A program made the position numbers and the translations under genes. A DNA stretch of 64,000 nucleotides from Typhlomys cinereus (lineage: Eukaryota; Chordata; Mammalia; Rodentia; Platacanthomyidae). How positions within the stretch are numbered: position 1 is the stretch's first letter; every line of letters begins with the position of its first letter. The notes under the pieces are model-generated. The model did not search any database and was not told the origin of the DNA. It was given only the letters and a program-made list of their open reading frames with translations. Shown here piece after piece: positions 47,891-60,617 of this stretch. The stretch lies in the NCBI GenBank assembly GCA_023101885.1, contig JALPQD010000628.1, positions 76,619 through 140,618 on the forward strand. The letters run 5' to 3'.

Positions 47891-48680
47891 AGCACATGTA
47901 CACCAGTCCTGGTGTCTGAGAAGTCAAAAGCAACACTTGGGGCAAATCCTTAACCAGGGAAGGAGACTTGAATGATCAGTGCCAACTTTTGTCACATCAT
48001 TTCTACTTTTATATCAAACCCGTTTCATGAGTGTGTGCTGTTACCAAGAAAGGGAGGACATATGATCATCTGTGTTGGATTTCAGTGTTCTTACTATCTC
48101 TCCTCCAGGTGAGAGAGTGAGGCATGTCATTTACATGAAGACTAAGAATAGGAAAGAAAGTGGTCCTGTGGTATTCCCAATGGTGCTTTTTTCCTGTGGA
48201 AAACTGTAACCAACCAGTATGTGAAAATATTTCCTTATTTTTAGAAAGTTCATTATAATATATCTTAGCTCCAGATTTAGTAACTGTTTTAACAGTAATT
48301 TAGTAGAAATGTTCATCTTTCTCAGCAAGAATCATATTAATTTGTGTGTGTGGACATTCCTTTTTTCAAATGTCTTAGAATGTGTGGTTTCTGTTAACTC
48401 CCCTCTCCACGGAACTTCGTGGTTTGTGCTCCTGTGCTGTGGTCATCAGGGCCGTTGGACTCCCAAGTACCTTTCTTCAGATCAGTCGCCAGTAGTGTGG
48501 ACTTTACAGTCAGACATCCACTTTCTGACTTTGTACTGGGACGCACTAGCCTGTGGAGGCCTCCGTTTCAGCATTTAACAAGCTGCTGGCAGCTACCCTG
48601 GGACAGTAGTTACTGAATTAGCAGTGGTGGCTTTCCTTAGGCCTTCTTCAGGCCTTTAGGCCATGTCTCTGCTGTGTCAT

Positions 48681-49256
48681 TGATGCGGGGTACGGGGTTC
48701 GTGTGTTCCCAGAGTTGAAGACTGAAACCAGAACATGTGTAGAGGATTAAGGTAGAGTTTATTAGAGGAGAGCGAGGCTGGAACTCATGGACTCCAGTTG
48801 TGGAGTGTCATGGGGGCTAGGATGCCCTGGAGAACTCATGGACCCTAGGCATGGAATCCATGAGCAGCAAGGAACAAGAAATGGACTCATGGCACTAGAG
48901 TGTCATGAGGGACTGGGTGCCAAAGATGGCTGCCGGGGCCAGGCATATTTGTACCCCTAGACAAGCCCGGGTAACTGGCTTTTTCTCATTGGTTAACTCC
49001 CATTGGGGCCCAACCCAGTTGCTCCTGGGCCCATATGGGCTAGAGACTAAGATGTTTGTTGGATATGGAGAGCTCATCTCCATAATCCCTTCATAGGGAA
49101 GTTGGCCATCTTATCTCTGGAAGGATTAGAGTCAGTTTCTCAGCAGGGGTGTTCCTTCAGGGTGATTCCAGCAGTGCAGGATGTCCTTCAGGAATTCCCA
49201 AGACCTTCAAAGACCTTAGAGACCTATCCCAGCATAGCTGTTCTAATCCTGCCTCA
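48681..49256 (-). mobile_element. Solo LTR of an endogenous retrovirus (ERV1-like), minus orientation
   Basis: The 576 bp element starts TGAGGCAGG and ends with the inverse of TGATGCGGG when read on minus. It therefore has TG...CA ends with a 7/9 imperfect terminal inverted repeat. A 4 bp direct repeat TCAT flanks it (48,677-48,680 and 49,257-49,260), the size typical of gammaretrovirus-like ERV1. On minus there is a CCAAT motif near 48,988, a TATA-like acaaata near 48,953 and an AATAAA at 48,763-48,758. A pyrimidine-rich U5 follows, ending CCCCGCATCA. No gag, pol or env sequence is present, so the internal part was lost by recombination between LTRs. A 'ctcatgga' motif recurs several times in the plus sequence at 48,785-48,900. 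Confidence 0.75.
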
Positions 49257-49339
49257 TCATGAGACCAGAAAGAGCCCTGGAGTCCAGAGACCAGAGCTGA
49301 GAAGATTCCACAGGACCAGTGTTAGAAATACTGAGTAAA

Positions 49340-49518
49340 ATATGTCATCGGAGAGGAGGACCCAGTGGAGAGTTAGGCGTACACAATAAAGGACTCTCTG
49401 GGAATTGGGGGGGAGGCACTGGGGGAAGGGGAGGGGGAGGAGGGGGGAGGGAGGGAACTGGTAAAAAATTTTAAAATGTATAATTAAATTTTTAATAAAA
49501 AAAAATGGAAAAAAAAAA
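49340..49518 (+). mobile_element. Very short 5'-truncated L1 3' end
   Basis: About 180 bp carry the hallmarks of a rodent L1 3' untranslated region: a G-rich tract (ggggaaggggagggggaggagg, in two parts) at about 49,408-49,455, an aactggta segment, and a 3' end with 'ttaataaaa' and poly-A. An exact 16 bp direct repeat (49,324-49,339 and 49,519-49,534) flanks it, and the target starts TT|AGAA, close to the L1 endonuclease site TT|AAAA. It has no ORF. Confidence 0.85.
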
Positions 49519-49534
49519 AGAAATACTGAGTAAA

Positions 49535-52119
49535 GAAAGAAGAGAAATACGGGTGTGTCTGAAATATCCCCACATCCAGGCAACAGCACAATTGATCTGT
49601 GGTGGGCTCAGCCACAAGCAACTGTGGTGTGGGAGGTAGATGTTTCTCCCAGGCTGACCTAGGAGGTTAGAAGGTCCAGAGGAGGACCAGGAGGAGGTCA
49701 GAGATCATTCTTGACTACCTAGGACTCGAAACCCGTTTACTCCGTCAAAAACTCATTTCAGGGGAAGAAAAAGAAAAGGTGAAAATATTGCTGGAAGTTT
49801 CCACTAGGCTCTTCTGAGGGGAGTTTTAGCAGAGGTCACCAGCGCTGTTTTACCGATTTTGGTGGAAGTCTTGATGAGCTTACTTGACAAGGTTTGATTA
49901 TCCACAAGTACGGTGGCTGCTGCTCCTGAGAACTGCCAGAAAAGTTTTCAAAACAAATGTTGAGGTGTGGCCCAGCCCTGCATTCCAGCAGCTCTGGAGG
50001 CTGACTGTACCAACTCTACTCTTCCTAGAGTTGGCTCAGCATAGTTCATAGGTCTCCCTGAGCACCGGCTTCCTAACAGAAACCCACTTAGACACCGAAG
50101 AAACGGTTTAGTGCTGGTCTCAAAGATGAGTAATGAGTAATGGCTTATGCATGATTTAAGAGGGCTTCTTAGAATGGTTGTGCTTCTGTGATCAAGGATC
50201 GATTTTTTTTTTTTTTTTTAGAAAGGGGATTTTATAGGTAAGCCATAATGTTACTCGATAATCAGACATCATTTTCAAGTAGTTAAAAGGGTCATTGGAC
50301 AAAACCCAGTGGACTGACCATGGCTTTCTAATTGCTCAGGATTGAAACTCCTTGTGCCCTTTAAATTATGAGCATGCTTGAATTTTTTATGGGGAGAGAA
50401 ATGATTTTTTTATGTAGGATAATTTTCATGTCAAATGTTGTATTAGCCATTGCTGTCAGCCTAGAAAGGGTGCTGTTTCCCTCACCTGATCCTTGCTTCT
50501 CTCCTTCGAAGCTTACTTAAAGCACAGAGTGAAGAGAAAAAAAAGAAACCAATAATAGAGAAAAAAAGAAACCAATAATGAATCACGAGAAAATGCCACC
50601 AGTCGTTTTCTTGAGTCCTTGGCATCCTTAGAACATTCCTGTTCCTGTTGACAAACAGCAGCAGCTCAGCTGCAGACTCATACAGCAAGGGGCAGGGTGG
50701 AGGCCTCTGGAACATTCTCTGCATTTCCTCCCATCATCAGAGAGAATGACTAAGGATTCTGCAGGCCAAAGGCAAATGCCAAGCCACTGACGGCCACAAT
50801 AACAGTTTGCAGACAGGCGTTTGCTGGACCCTTGAGTCCTGACCAAGAGATGGTGGCTTTCGTGCACTCCTGGCCCAAGCAGATGCCTCACCAGACAGTG
50901 AGGCTTGGAGGCCAGTGGGCCTGCCAGAGCGACTCTGAGCAAAACAGCAAAAACAGTTTTATTGCTTTCTTCTCAAAATACTGAGAATACTCAAGGGGTT
51001 GGTGGGAGAGGAGGAGATAAGTGGAGCATTTCCCATTTCCTGCCTGGTCTACTCTGCACAGCAATTTGTTTTTTATAAAATGAATTTTTTCCCTATCAGC
51101 TTCAACAAAACAATCCCTTATCACGTCTATCAGATTGGCCTTCTTTATCACTGCGTACTGTACTTGTTATTATTTTGTTTTCTTATTCCCGACTTTCACC
51201 ATGGGAATCATAAGATGTCTGGATTTTGGATATGGCATGCGCATGGTGGGTTTCTGCAGAGATGGTATGAGGCACCCAGACTGTTGATGTGGAAGACTCC
51301 GGAAACCAATTAACTTGTCCCTCTGCCCTGTGTCGGGCTCCCTTGCCCTTCTAGCCTCAGTCAGCAATGTCCGCCCATGCTCACTGTGCACACGGCCTGA
51401 ATCGTTGGGCCCCTGGTCCCTTGCCTGCACAGAGCAGGCTAGTAGCAAGTTTGTTGACCTTCCCAAACTTACAGCTGTGGATTCCATGTTCTTGATAAAC
51501 GACGCTAAGTTTTCTAGAGATGGGAGGGGACAGTAATAGGTCCTCTCAGGTCAACGCACACTCTGTCTGCTTAGCAGATTGTGTTTTCATTATGTGTAAT
51601 TATTAAGTCGATATTGATTTTAACAAGTACAACTTAAACTTGGAGGTTTGGGAAGTCAGTGGCTTGTATTTGATTTCAGGATATATGAACTAAACATAAG
51701 AGATTTCATTATGTCATTTCCTTCATTGCTCGGTGTCTGCTATCACCGCAGTCTGTGTTAGGCCTGGGTTCTCCCATTTAAAAAGACCTGTGTTCATGGT
51801 GGGATGCGCTCTACCTATTCCCAGGCCCAGCACTGTCCCCACTGGCATTGTGAGGTCATGACTGAGCCCCAGTGCTCACAGTGTCATAGGACTGTGACCT
51901 GCTTTGAACTCTGTAATGAAGAAAGAGCATATTTATTTGCTACCCTTGCCTGCCCTCTTCTCCCTCATGCTCCTCTGTTATCTTTAAGAGGAAATTAAAT
52001 AGCAGAACTCCACTTTCTCATGATGCTAATGGGCTGAGGTCACCTCTGCCACTGTGAAGTCAGGAAAGCAAAGGGCATATGGAACACCGACTTTGCACTT
52101 CGTAGTTTCCCTGTGTTTT
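49535..52119 (+). other. Intron-like DNA, nothing recognised
   Basis: A poly-T run (50,205-50,219) and short frames only. No SINE head is recognised in about 2.5 kb. Confidence 0.4.
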
Positions 52120-52640
52120 CAGCTGTAGGCTCTGTGTAGTCTGTGTTTTCAACAGCCATGAGATTAATTTTATGTATTATTAACAATTCGGTGATTGTTA
52201 CTACATCAGTCAAGCTATGCAAGCATCACAATTAGAATACCTTTCTCGTCCCCCGTAATTCCTAGTGCCCATCCCATTCCCACTTCCACCATCTTTTCCT
52301 TTTTCTAGATTGGTATTTTTCTGGATATTTCATAGTAATAGAGTTGTGCGATATGAAGTCATTTGCCTGCCTTCATTCAGCAGAGTCTTAAGCTCACCCA
52401 TAGTTAAATATCTTTTTACTTTTGAGTAGTATTTCACTGTGTGGGTCCCACATTTTGTCTAGCTCCAAGCCAGTGGGTACTCGGTTGGATGGTTTCCTGC
52501 TGGAGGCTGTCATGAGTGCAGCCATTGTGAGACTCCTCTAAAATTCTGCATGGACATGTGCTTTTGGTTCTCTTGGGTTCCGACCCAGGAGACAAAGTAA
52601 AGGAAGTGTAATGATTTAAGAAATTGATACCTTGTTTTCC
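52120..52640 (-). repeat. Old L1M-type LINE remnant, antisense
   Basis: The plus strand shows 'tttttctggatatttcatagtaat', 'ttttgagtagtatttcactgtgtggg', 'cccacattttgtctagctcc', 'gtgcagccattgtgagac' and 'ttctcttgggttccgaccca'. This is the order of an inverted ancient L1 3' region. It is heavily mutated. Confidence 0.5.
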
Positions 52641-55600
52641 AAAATGGAAAATACTAAATTTCCCTTAAGAAATAATGTTAATTTTGCCTCTTGTTTTATA
52701 TTTTTAGGCCCAAAGGAGAAACTAAGAGCTAATTTTTTAAAAAATTAAGCATCATTAACACACACTGACTAAAATTGTTGTCTCCTTTGCCCTGTTGATT
52801 TTGATCACTGGGTTTTTCCACCCGTCATGTATATATTGCTGACAGCTTCCATTTTGTTATGGTTTTTTCCTTGTGGGTTTGGTATAAAATATTGAGGTGG
52901 AAGGGAAAAGAGAGAAAGATGTCAATTAAATTGGTTATATTGAAGAAGGATTTAAGATTTAAGTTTTCTTTTCAGTTTCTTCTGTAAATCCAACTAACGT
53001 TTGTTAGTTTGCACTTTTGACTGTACATATTGTTTTAATGCAAAGTGGACATGCATGTCAATAATCAGTTTCTAGTTAATAGAATTGGGGAGGCTTTTAA
53101 AGATTGTTTATTAAAAATGCCACTGGCTGTGTTTGTGCACGTGGGTTATTTGCCCAGACCTGGGCCACGCAGCTCAGGAAGGCCAAAACCGCCCTTCTAC
53201 ATGGCAGAGATTAGGGCATTTACAGGAGCCAGGCGATTCAAGTTGCTTATTACTTTTTGTATTTATGTTGAGGGTTTGCAGGTGGGTTGCAGTCAAGTAA
53301 GCTAAGCAGGCTTCACCACACCAAGTAACACTGTGAGCTTCAGAATTCTGGTTCTAGATTGTTCTTTGAAATTTTTGCTTGTCCAAAGGTGCTTTAGCAT
53401 TGGCCAGAGTATCTGAACAGAGCACTCAGTCTATAGAGAGGAAAAGAGGACGGGGGAGAATCTAAGGGCATACAGTCCCCAAGTGCCAGCCAACCTTAGC
53501 AGGAAGGACAGTGATCAGCAAGGTGACCCTCTGAGACCCTGATAAAAACAAGAAACAAAGTCTCAGTAAACAATCTCAGCTGTTCAGTTTGTAGGACAAC
53601 AGTCTCACCCCCCCCCCAGACACTTGGTCTTGCTGGGTGGGTCAGTGTGTAGGAAATGCTGCCCTCAGGGAAGTGTCCTTGTGTGGTGATGAGGTGTCAG
53701 ATCCACACAAGTGGAGGGATGCAGGAACACTGTGGGCAGCTCACAGTCCCACCAGGGCGAGAGCTCTGGTTCCTGCTGAGCGTTCTGCGTGCACATTCAT
53801 GCTGTGTGCAGCCTTAGAACCTATTTGGTATGCCTGACTTGAGTCCTGACAGATGTTCTCAGAAGTAGATAGGGGGACATCATATGTTGGTGAATTTTCC
53901 CAAGAGCTGTTTTCAGAAACGCCCCTCCACAATAGGAACACCCTTGTGGCAGTAGCTGCCCATAGGTGGTATTCCTGGGCCTCTTACAGCTGCACCCCAG
54001 TATCGTAGGAGTTCCGGGGGCTTCAGCTTGCCAGTGCGGACACTCGTGTGAAAATGTAAGACCCTTTCTTTTTAATTCACCTTTGTGCTGTATGTGGACA
54101 GTGCATTATATTTCCCTGTTCTGTTGCGTGTCTTGGGTGGTTTTCTGGGCTTTTCATTTCAAGATAGTTTTAAAAGTGAGGCACTATTTCTGGCACCGTG
54201 AGAGCTACTGGCTTCAGGTCCCCACAGGTTTTGCTCCATAGTACTGTAATACTCAGCCAGCGCATGGGTGGAAGAAGTGGTGTGCAGGCGCCTCGGCCTG
54301 AGGACGATGCAGCAAAGCTTCTGGGCAGCGGTGGGCAGAGTTCTGCCTGCCATGGAGCTCACCTCACTGGCTGCAGACTGATTCTCTGGGCTTCCCAGCT
54401 TTCTCTCTGGCCTTCCCAGCTTTCTCTCTGGCCTCCATCTCTGTGCTTGATACGTTACGAAGGAGAATCCTCTCTGTCACCACACACTCTGAGGGAAAGC
54501 AGGGGCATCGGGTCAGCCACACACTTCTGGGAAGAGGAAAGAGCACAGATGCAGGTGAAGAATCAGGCTCTTGGGCCTCATGAGAGCGTAACCGAGTCCC
54601 CTGGTAGAGCAGAGCTGCCAACGTGACGTCACTTCACCAGTCTCCTTTCCTTGGCCTTCTGTTTGTCTACGAATGTTCCCGTGAGAAGCTGCACCTGCCA
54701 GAGGCGGGGCCCTTCCTTAGCCTGCCTTCTCTGCACGGTGCCTGCCTGTCCATCCATCCTCTCATTACACTTCCATCCACCCATTCTTCCATCTTACCAG
54801 GTTGTGCCACGCCACACCCATGACTTCTCCTCTCTTAGAGTTTGAGACACATTCTTTAGTGCTGGTTGAGAGGAGTGTGTTTGCCGATAATAAATATGAT
54901 CATCCTTTCATTTGTTGCTGATGCTTTGGGAGGTTCATGGTCTTAAAATCTGTTCTCCAACAACTTTGCTGAAGCACAGCAAGGAGAAAGAGTGAATCCA
55001 CTCTATTATGAAAGCTTCTGAGAAAGACTTACTCAACAACAGGAGGTAGGAAGTCATTGTAATCCAGCTAATGTAGAACAAGCAAGTCCAGAAGTAATAT
55101 AAAAACTGAATTTCCACTTAGCCATTTTGTGTGCCATCGAAGGTCCGTGGTAGGATCCGCGTGAACTCCAGGTTACCTACTCTGCCTCCGTGCTCTTCCT
55201 GGGAGACATTGCATCTGTTGCAGCTGGCCCAGCACCCTGGTTCATGGCTCCCTGGGACTCCAGACCTTGTTACCGAGGGTGCTGATGCTTCAGTTCAGCT
55301 GTGGTATGGTCTTCATTTTGTGGGAAATAACTAAGCTTCATTTTCTGGTGGGAACTCTGTCCTGTGTTTTTATTCAGTTCAGCATGTTTAGCTTCTAGTT
55401 TCAAACAAACCAATTCAAGATTAAGAAATTGAACTTTCTCTTTTTTTTATTATCAAAGTGAGTGAAAATTTAGAAAACACGGGCAGGTTTTAAAAAGCAA
55501 TTTTAAATTAGCTGTAATCTAGTCACTCAAAGTTCTTTTTCTCTTGATATTTTGGTGTTTCTCCTTTAAGTCCTTTAGGGAGAGAATGGGAATATGTTTT

Positions 55601-56989
55601 GTATTTGTGACTTGTATTTTGTGACTTCAAAGATGGTTCATTCAGGCTCTGTTTTTATTGTTCAACTGAATTCAGTGATTTTTGAAATTTCTGCTTTTGG
55701 GGGAAAGATTTGTCCTGTATCTCTCATAGAAGGTAACTTGGTTGGCCATGAGCAGCGGAATTCAGCATTTAGTGGCAGCTGTGGTCTTACAGTCCAGGGG
55801 ATCCACAGGGTCCTCCCTTGCCTGTGTCTTCCTGGGAGTACCATAAGTGTGAAGGCAGAGCAGCCACTCTGTTTCTTCCCTTTGCTGACTGAATTGAGCC
55901 GACATCTACTGCAGGATGTGAGGGGGTCTGTGAGCCACCCAGAGATGGGGTTTTTGGCGTGTAGTCACAGTATGGAAATCATGGAAGACAAGCCCCTGCT
56001 TGGCAATTAACTCTAGGCTATTTCTGTTTTACTTTAAGGGCTGTTCTGAAATGGATGCTCCCACCTTATTTCTAAGAAATATGCAGTTACAGCCAGCTCC
56101 TCCTTTCTGGTTTTTATTAAAATGCAAATAGCTTGAACTTCAAAGCAGCATAATTGAATCCTGAAAGAAGTATAGCTGATACTAGGTCTCTTTGGTGTTT
56201 CTGTTTTATCATCTTGCCTGAGCTGGCTCTGCCGTCCGACTCGCTCTTTAGTGTCTCCTTTGGCTGTGATGAGGACAAGTGGGAATCCTAGCGTGTGTGG
56301 TCATCCCTCCCCTCCTCCAAAGGCCATGCCGGTAAGACTAGTCAGTGCCTTGCACATGGTAAATACAAATAGGTGTGGACAAAGGGCATTACTTATTTTA
56401 GTAATTAACCGGGCTCTCCATGTTCAGTTTCATGTACTTAGTGAAGGGAAGTGAGTATATTTTTCTGCTGTAGCTCTTCAGCTATCTGCTCCTTTTAGTT
56501 TCAGAAAGTGCCATGAAACCAAAGCAGCACTGTTTTCCCCCAGATACCCAGTGACATTGTATTCTGGCTGGTTGTGCTTCGCATGTGTCAGGATGCCTGA
56601 GAGGAAAGTAAGTTCCTTAACAATGTGCTGTAGTAACTGCTAACTAATTCCAGCATCGCCATCCATCAAAGTCACCAGCTTTGTGTGGATACCCTTGGCA
56701 GTGGTGAGCTGGAAATCTGAGGTCACGACTCCATTGTAGGGCAGTACATGGGACCGTGAGGTGTCCCTACAAGAAAGTCACAAATTGCTGGAGTCACCTG
56801 TGCACCTTAAAATCCCACCCACAGAGATGAGGAATTAAATCTTGGCTTCCTAATTGGTCAGAATCAGGCATCCATAGTGTGTTCTCTTCCTGTCTGTGTA
56901 CTTTTGGGTGTCATGGGCACTTACTGCTGCGTGCATATGTAGAAAGGTTGACAGGATGTCTTCTGCAGTCCCCTCTCCATCTTACGTTT
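52641..56989 (+). other. Intron-like DNA, nothing recognised
   Basis: No SINE or exon can be supported. A small exact tandem duplication of 21 bp lies at 54,391-54,432 and explains a repeated SQLSLWP in the frame there. The longer open frames (54,198-54,626 and 55,594-56,010) have no splice pair or recognised similarity. Confidence 0.4.
54391..54432. repeat. Exact 21 bp tandem duplication
   Basis: The unit beginning 'cttcccagctttctctctgg' occurs twice with no mismatch, with a partial third copy beyond it. Confidence 0.9.
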
Positions 56990-57225
56990 TGAGACAGGCT
57001 CCCTCCAAACCTGAACTTCACCATTTTGATTAGACTATCTTGCCAGCAAGCCACTGGGATCTACCTGTGTCTTCATGCCCTCGTGCGTACATGTGTGCGT
57101 GCGTGCGTACGTGTGTACTGCTAGGTATACTCCACTACTGGCTTTTTCATGAGTGCTGGGCACGTGAACTCAGGTTCTCATGTTTACACAGCAAGTCCTC
57201 TACCCATTAGCCTTTTCCTCAGCCC
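56990..57225 (-). repeat. B3-type SINE, antisense, rearranged
   Basis: The sequence 'ttttgagacaggctccctcc', 'ttgccagcaagccactgggatctacctgt', a GTGC/GTAC-rich run, 'actggctttttcatgagtgctggg' and 'ctacccattagccttttcctcagccc' follow inverted B3 order, with a tandem GTGCGTGC run in the middle. Confidence 0.6.
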
Positions 57226-59124
57226 TCGTGTCCTTTTTGAAAGCATTGTATCCTGGTTCAAACAATTCAGTGTTGGTTTGTGCCCCTTCTTCTGACTTGT
57301 CCCAGCTATCTGGAGGATTTGCCTGCTTGACCGTGCACTACAGCTGAGGGGCTTTGATGTTGCAGAGCTCCACCCCTTCTTTTGATTGCATGTGTTTCTG
57401 CTAAAGGCGTCTTTTTCTAGTGCTTATGGGGGGCATGGATAAGTTGCTCGTTCCCCTGTAGCTTTTTGTACTTTGTGGTTTCTCTCATCCTGTTACATTA
57501 ACCATAACACAGAAATAGGCCTGCTTAGAAAGAATATGTCCCAGGAAACCCTCCAGCATGACTCAAAGTGGCCTGGAAATTCGTTGTCTTGTGTGTCCAA
57601 GAAAACCCCACGGCTCCTGACCTGCCGAAATCCTTGCTTTTCAGACCCTTCCAACCTGCAGCTGTGGGTGTGACTGCTGGCAGATGATCAGACCTTACAG
57701 CCTGTTAAAAACCTACCCCTTCGGGACCAGAGCAGATGTTCCACCTCCCAGGGAAACATAACTTTTACATATATTTTCCACAAAGTACATTCAGCCACTC
57801 AGAGGGACTCTTGAAACAATCCACAATGAGATGCGGTTCCTGTGGTTGGTAACCAGTCAGAACAGCTCCTCATGCCAGAGATCCCTGCCTACAGTGTCCA
57901 CTGGGTGGGCAGACAGAGAAGGCAAGAAATGGTGCTTAAGGTGCATCATGTGCTTTAGGGCTTGCTCCAAGGTTCTTGGGTCCATTTTAGCTGTAGCGTA
58001 CACAGTGTTACTAGTAATGACAGGCGTGAAGAATAAGCAGGTAAGTAAGTACACAACTAAAAACCCAGTCAGGGTGAGCTTCCCAGCTTTTTGTGACAGA
58101 ACAGTTTTGCCACGTGTTGAAAGGGTGTATTGCCCCGCAAGATTCCCAGGGCTTTGCTCTGTCCTGCTGCAGGCACACTGTACATATGATGGAATTAGGT
58201 TTTCTTAGTACAGTGCTGCACCACTAGCACCAGGCGCTAGAACAGAAGATTTCATTCTAGAACACCCACGTACTACCTTTCACGGAGATTTCAGCTGGAC
58301 ATAGTACAGTTGGAGGCTCACCTGACATGGCTGGGAAAGGGGCCTGCAACTCCAGCCAACACAGATGGCTAAGAATAGCTCAGCCTTGTGCGCTGTTAAT
58401 CTCTGAGACAGTTCTTTACCAACAGGTATCAAGTCCAGAGGCTGGGAAAACTGAGGGGCAGACCTCATGTGTCCTCATTTTACCTCCCCACTTGATACCT
58501 TGGTCGTCTTGGTGCTATTCCCAGTCAGGTGCCTCAGGCCTTCCAAAGGCCTAGAATGTCCCTTGGTGCCCATCTCTTCTCCACCCCACATGCTCCTCAC
58601 AGGCTGAATCCCCCGAACTTCCTCCTTCTGCCTGTCTCTGATAGTTGTCACAAAATTCATCAAGTCACAATAGTTTTTTTGTGTTTATTCTTCTTGGTTC
58701 TATTATAGACATGGCAGTGGTATGTGAAATACACAATGATTTTATGCATAGGAACTAGGAAAAGCCATAGAGGGTAAATGCCCAAATTTACATGTGTGCA
58801 CACTTAAATTGGGGATGTGGTAGAGATGGATCAGGTTCTAAGTCATTATTTGCTTAACTCAGTAGACATTCTAATGTTCTCTCTCCTTACTTGGTGTCAC
58901 CTGTAATGAAGTCATCCAGGAGAGAGATCACTTTCTTAGCGATATGCCTGTGATATGTCCTTGCTCTGTCTTCTTAGGAGTTTGGTAGAGTCCTAACATT
59001 ACTTCCTGTTATACATTTGAAAGTAAGGGACTCCCTCCCCCTACTTACCCACCCTATTCTGGGAAATGAATTCCAAGGCCTTTCTGATGAACTAGGTCCC
59101 TTTCGTGTCCCCACTCCCCTTTTT
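57226..59124 (+). other. Intron-like DNA, nothing recognised
   Basis: A 125-codon frame (57,831-58,208) lacks splice support. No repeat head is seen. Confidence 0.4.
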
Positions 59125-59265
59125 TTTCTTTTTTACTTTTTATTTTGCTTATTCAGTTGTCACGCTGACCTTGAACTCACTCCAGACAAGCCTTGGCCTT
59201 CTGGTCCTCTGCATCTGCCTCCCAGAAAGTTGGGCTTACAGGCCCTGTGCCACTAGCACCAGGAC
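59125..59265 (-). repeat. B1 SINE, antisense, diverged
   Basis: The sequence 'tgtcacgctgaccttgaactca', 'ctctgcatctgcctcccaga' and 'gttgggcttacaggccctgtgcca' is an inverted B1. Confidence 0.7.
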
Positions 59266-59694
59266 TAGCAGTTTTCCACTTGAAGCGTAATTGTATTCCT
59301 ACTTCATGATTAGGCTCATGTGTAAGCAGTACTCTCTCTATTATTGTGCTCTCTGATAGTAGCTTGAACATTATCTATAAAGGGATCCCTGGTAAGAGCT
59401 TAGGTGCCACAGTGACCTCTGCCCGAGTTTTCTCCTTCCTCTTGCTAAGGTTGATGTGACTGCATGGCATCAGGGTACCAAAGGGCATGCCTTCCTGCTG
59501 ACTACTGAGTTCTGGTACAAGTCAGGTAAAGGAGGGAGTTTGAGGTTATGTTCCTTGTCATTTGAGAGTTAGAACATGGTGTGAAGACTGAAGCAGTTTG
59601 AAAGTAAAGGTGACCTGTCTTGAAACTCTACTTGGGCCTCCTTGGCTCATGTTTCCATGTGGGCAAAAGGCATTCTAGGTAAGCTGCAAGTGTC

Positions 59695-59790
59695 CTCCTG
59701 TTTCTAACTGGAAGAAATGATACCAAGAATTGAACCTGGGACTTTATGTGTGCTAGACAGGTTTTCTCCCACTGAGCCACGTCCTCAGAA
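59695..59790 (-). repeat. ID SINE, antisense
   Basis: The sequence 'accaagaattgaacctgggactttatgtgtgctag' and 'cccactgagccacgtcctca' is an inverted ID head with a readable B-box region. Confidence 0.7.
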
Positions 59791-60399
59791 ACAATGACAG
59801 GTTTGAACTGAGCCACACAGCTGATGCTGTTTGATAGTGTCCCTTGTAAAAACTTTGCTGTGATTTTCCCTTCAAGGGGTGGGACAGACTGATGCATTTT
59901 GGGTTTTCTGTGAATGTAGCCAAGAAATAGGAAGGTGATTGCATCCAGGTAATGTTTTGTTTAGTCATTTTGAAGAAAGGCATATTTCATAATGACCACA
60001 TACCACTTTTCATTCCAAACTGGGCATTAATTGTTGGTACATTGGGAAAATCTGTCTCTGTTGTACATACATTTAGTAACAAGAGCTGCCAGTGCGCCTC
60101 AAGTTCAGGCCAGTCAGAACATCTTGTTGGTTTGCCTTGGGGGTATAGGAAGAATTTCCTTTGCACTTCTGCTTTGCTAGTATTTTTTTTAATAAATGTG
60201 TTTGATAACAGACCCAAATAATGCTCTTAAAAGAATTTGCTCATTAAACCCAAAACATCGAGACTTTTTAGAAGACAGTAGGAAATACACATGTGTTGAC
60301 AGGCCTAGGTAAAGATCTCTTGAACAGAACCCCAAACACCTAGGAACTAAGACCAATAATCAACAAATGGACTTCATGAGATTAAAAGGCTTTATCCTG

Positions 60400-60604
60400 G
60401 GGCTGGAGAGATGGCTCGGGGGTTAAGCTTCTGCCAAAAGCAGAAGGACCTGAGTTCAGATCCCAGATCCCATGTAAAAATTTCCAGGCAGAAATGACAG
60501 CAGCGTACACTTAATGACAGAGCAATCCAGGATGATTCCCGAAGTCACCCTTGGGCTTCCACGTGCCTTCTGATCACATACACAAAATAAATAAATAAGT
60601 AAAT
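60400..60604 (+). mobile_element. B2-type SINE inserted into the L1
   Basis: A 'gggctggagagatggctcgg' head, 'ggacctgagttcagatccca' B-box region and an AATAAATAAATAAG tail form a SINE of about 205 bp. A 13 bp target duplication with two mismatches flanks it (60,387-60,399 and 60,605-60,617). Its body lacks the GC-rich segment of the two young copies at 6.3 and 14.5 kb. The insertion separates two parts of the ORF2 remnant. Confidence 0.85.
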
Positions 60605-60617
60605 AGGCTCTATTCTG

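Larger units (their letters stand above)
44931..48680 (+). other. Intron-like DNA with scattered SINE fragments
   Basis: Besides the listed SINE pieces and a (GT)n tract at 46,743-46,771, I see no exon that I can support. A 63-codon frame at 45,993-46,184 has an internal gag|gtacgc donor-like site but no clear acceptor. Confidence 0.4.

Noticed and set aside
54198..54626. 142-codon plus-strand frame
   Set aside because: It contains an exact 21 bp tandem duplication, has no splice pair and no recognisable domain.
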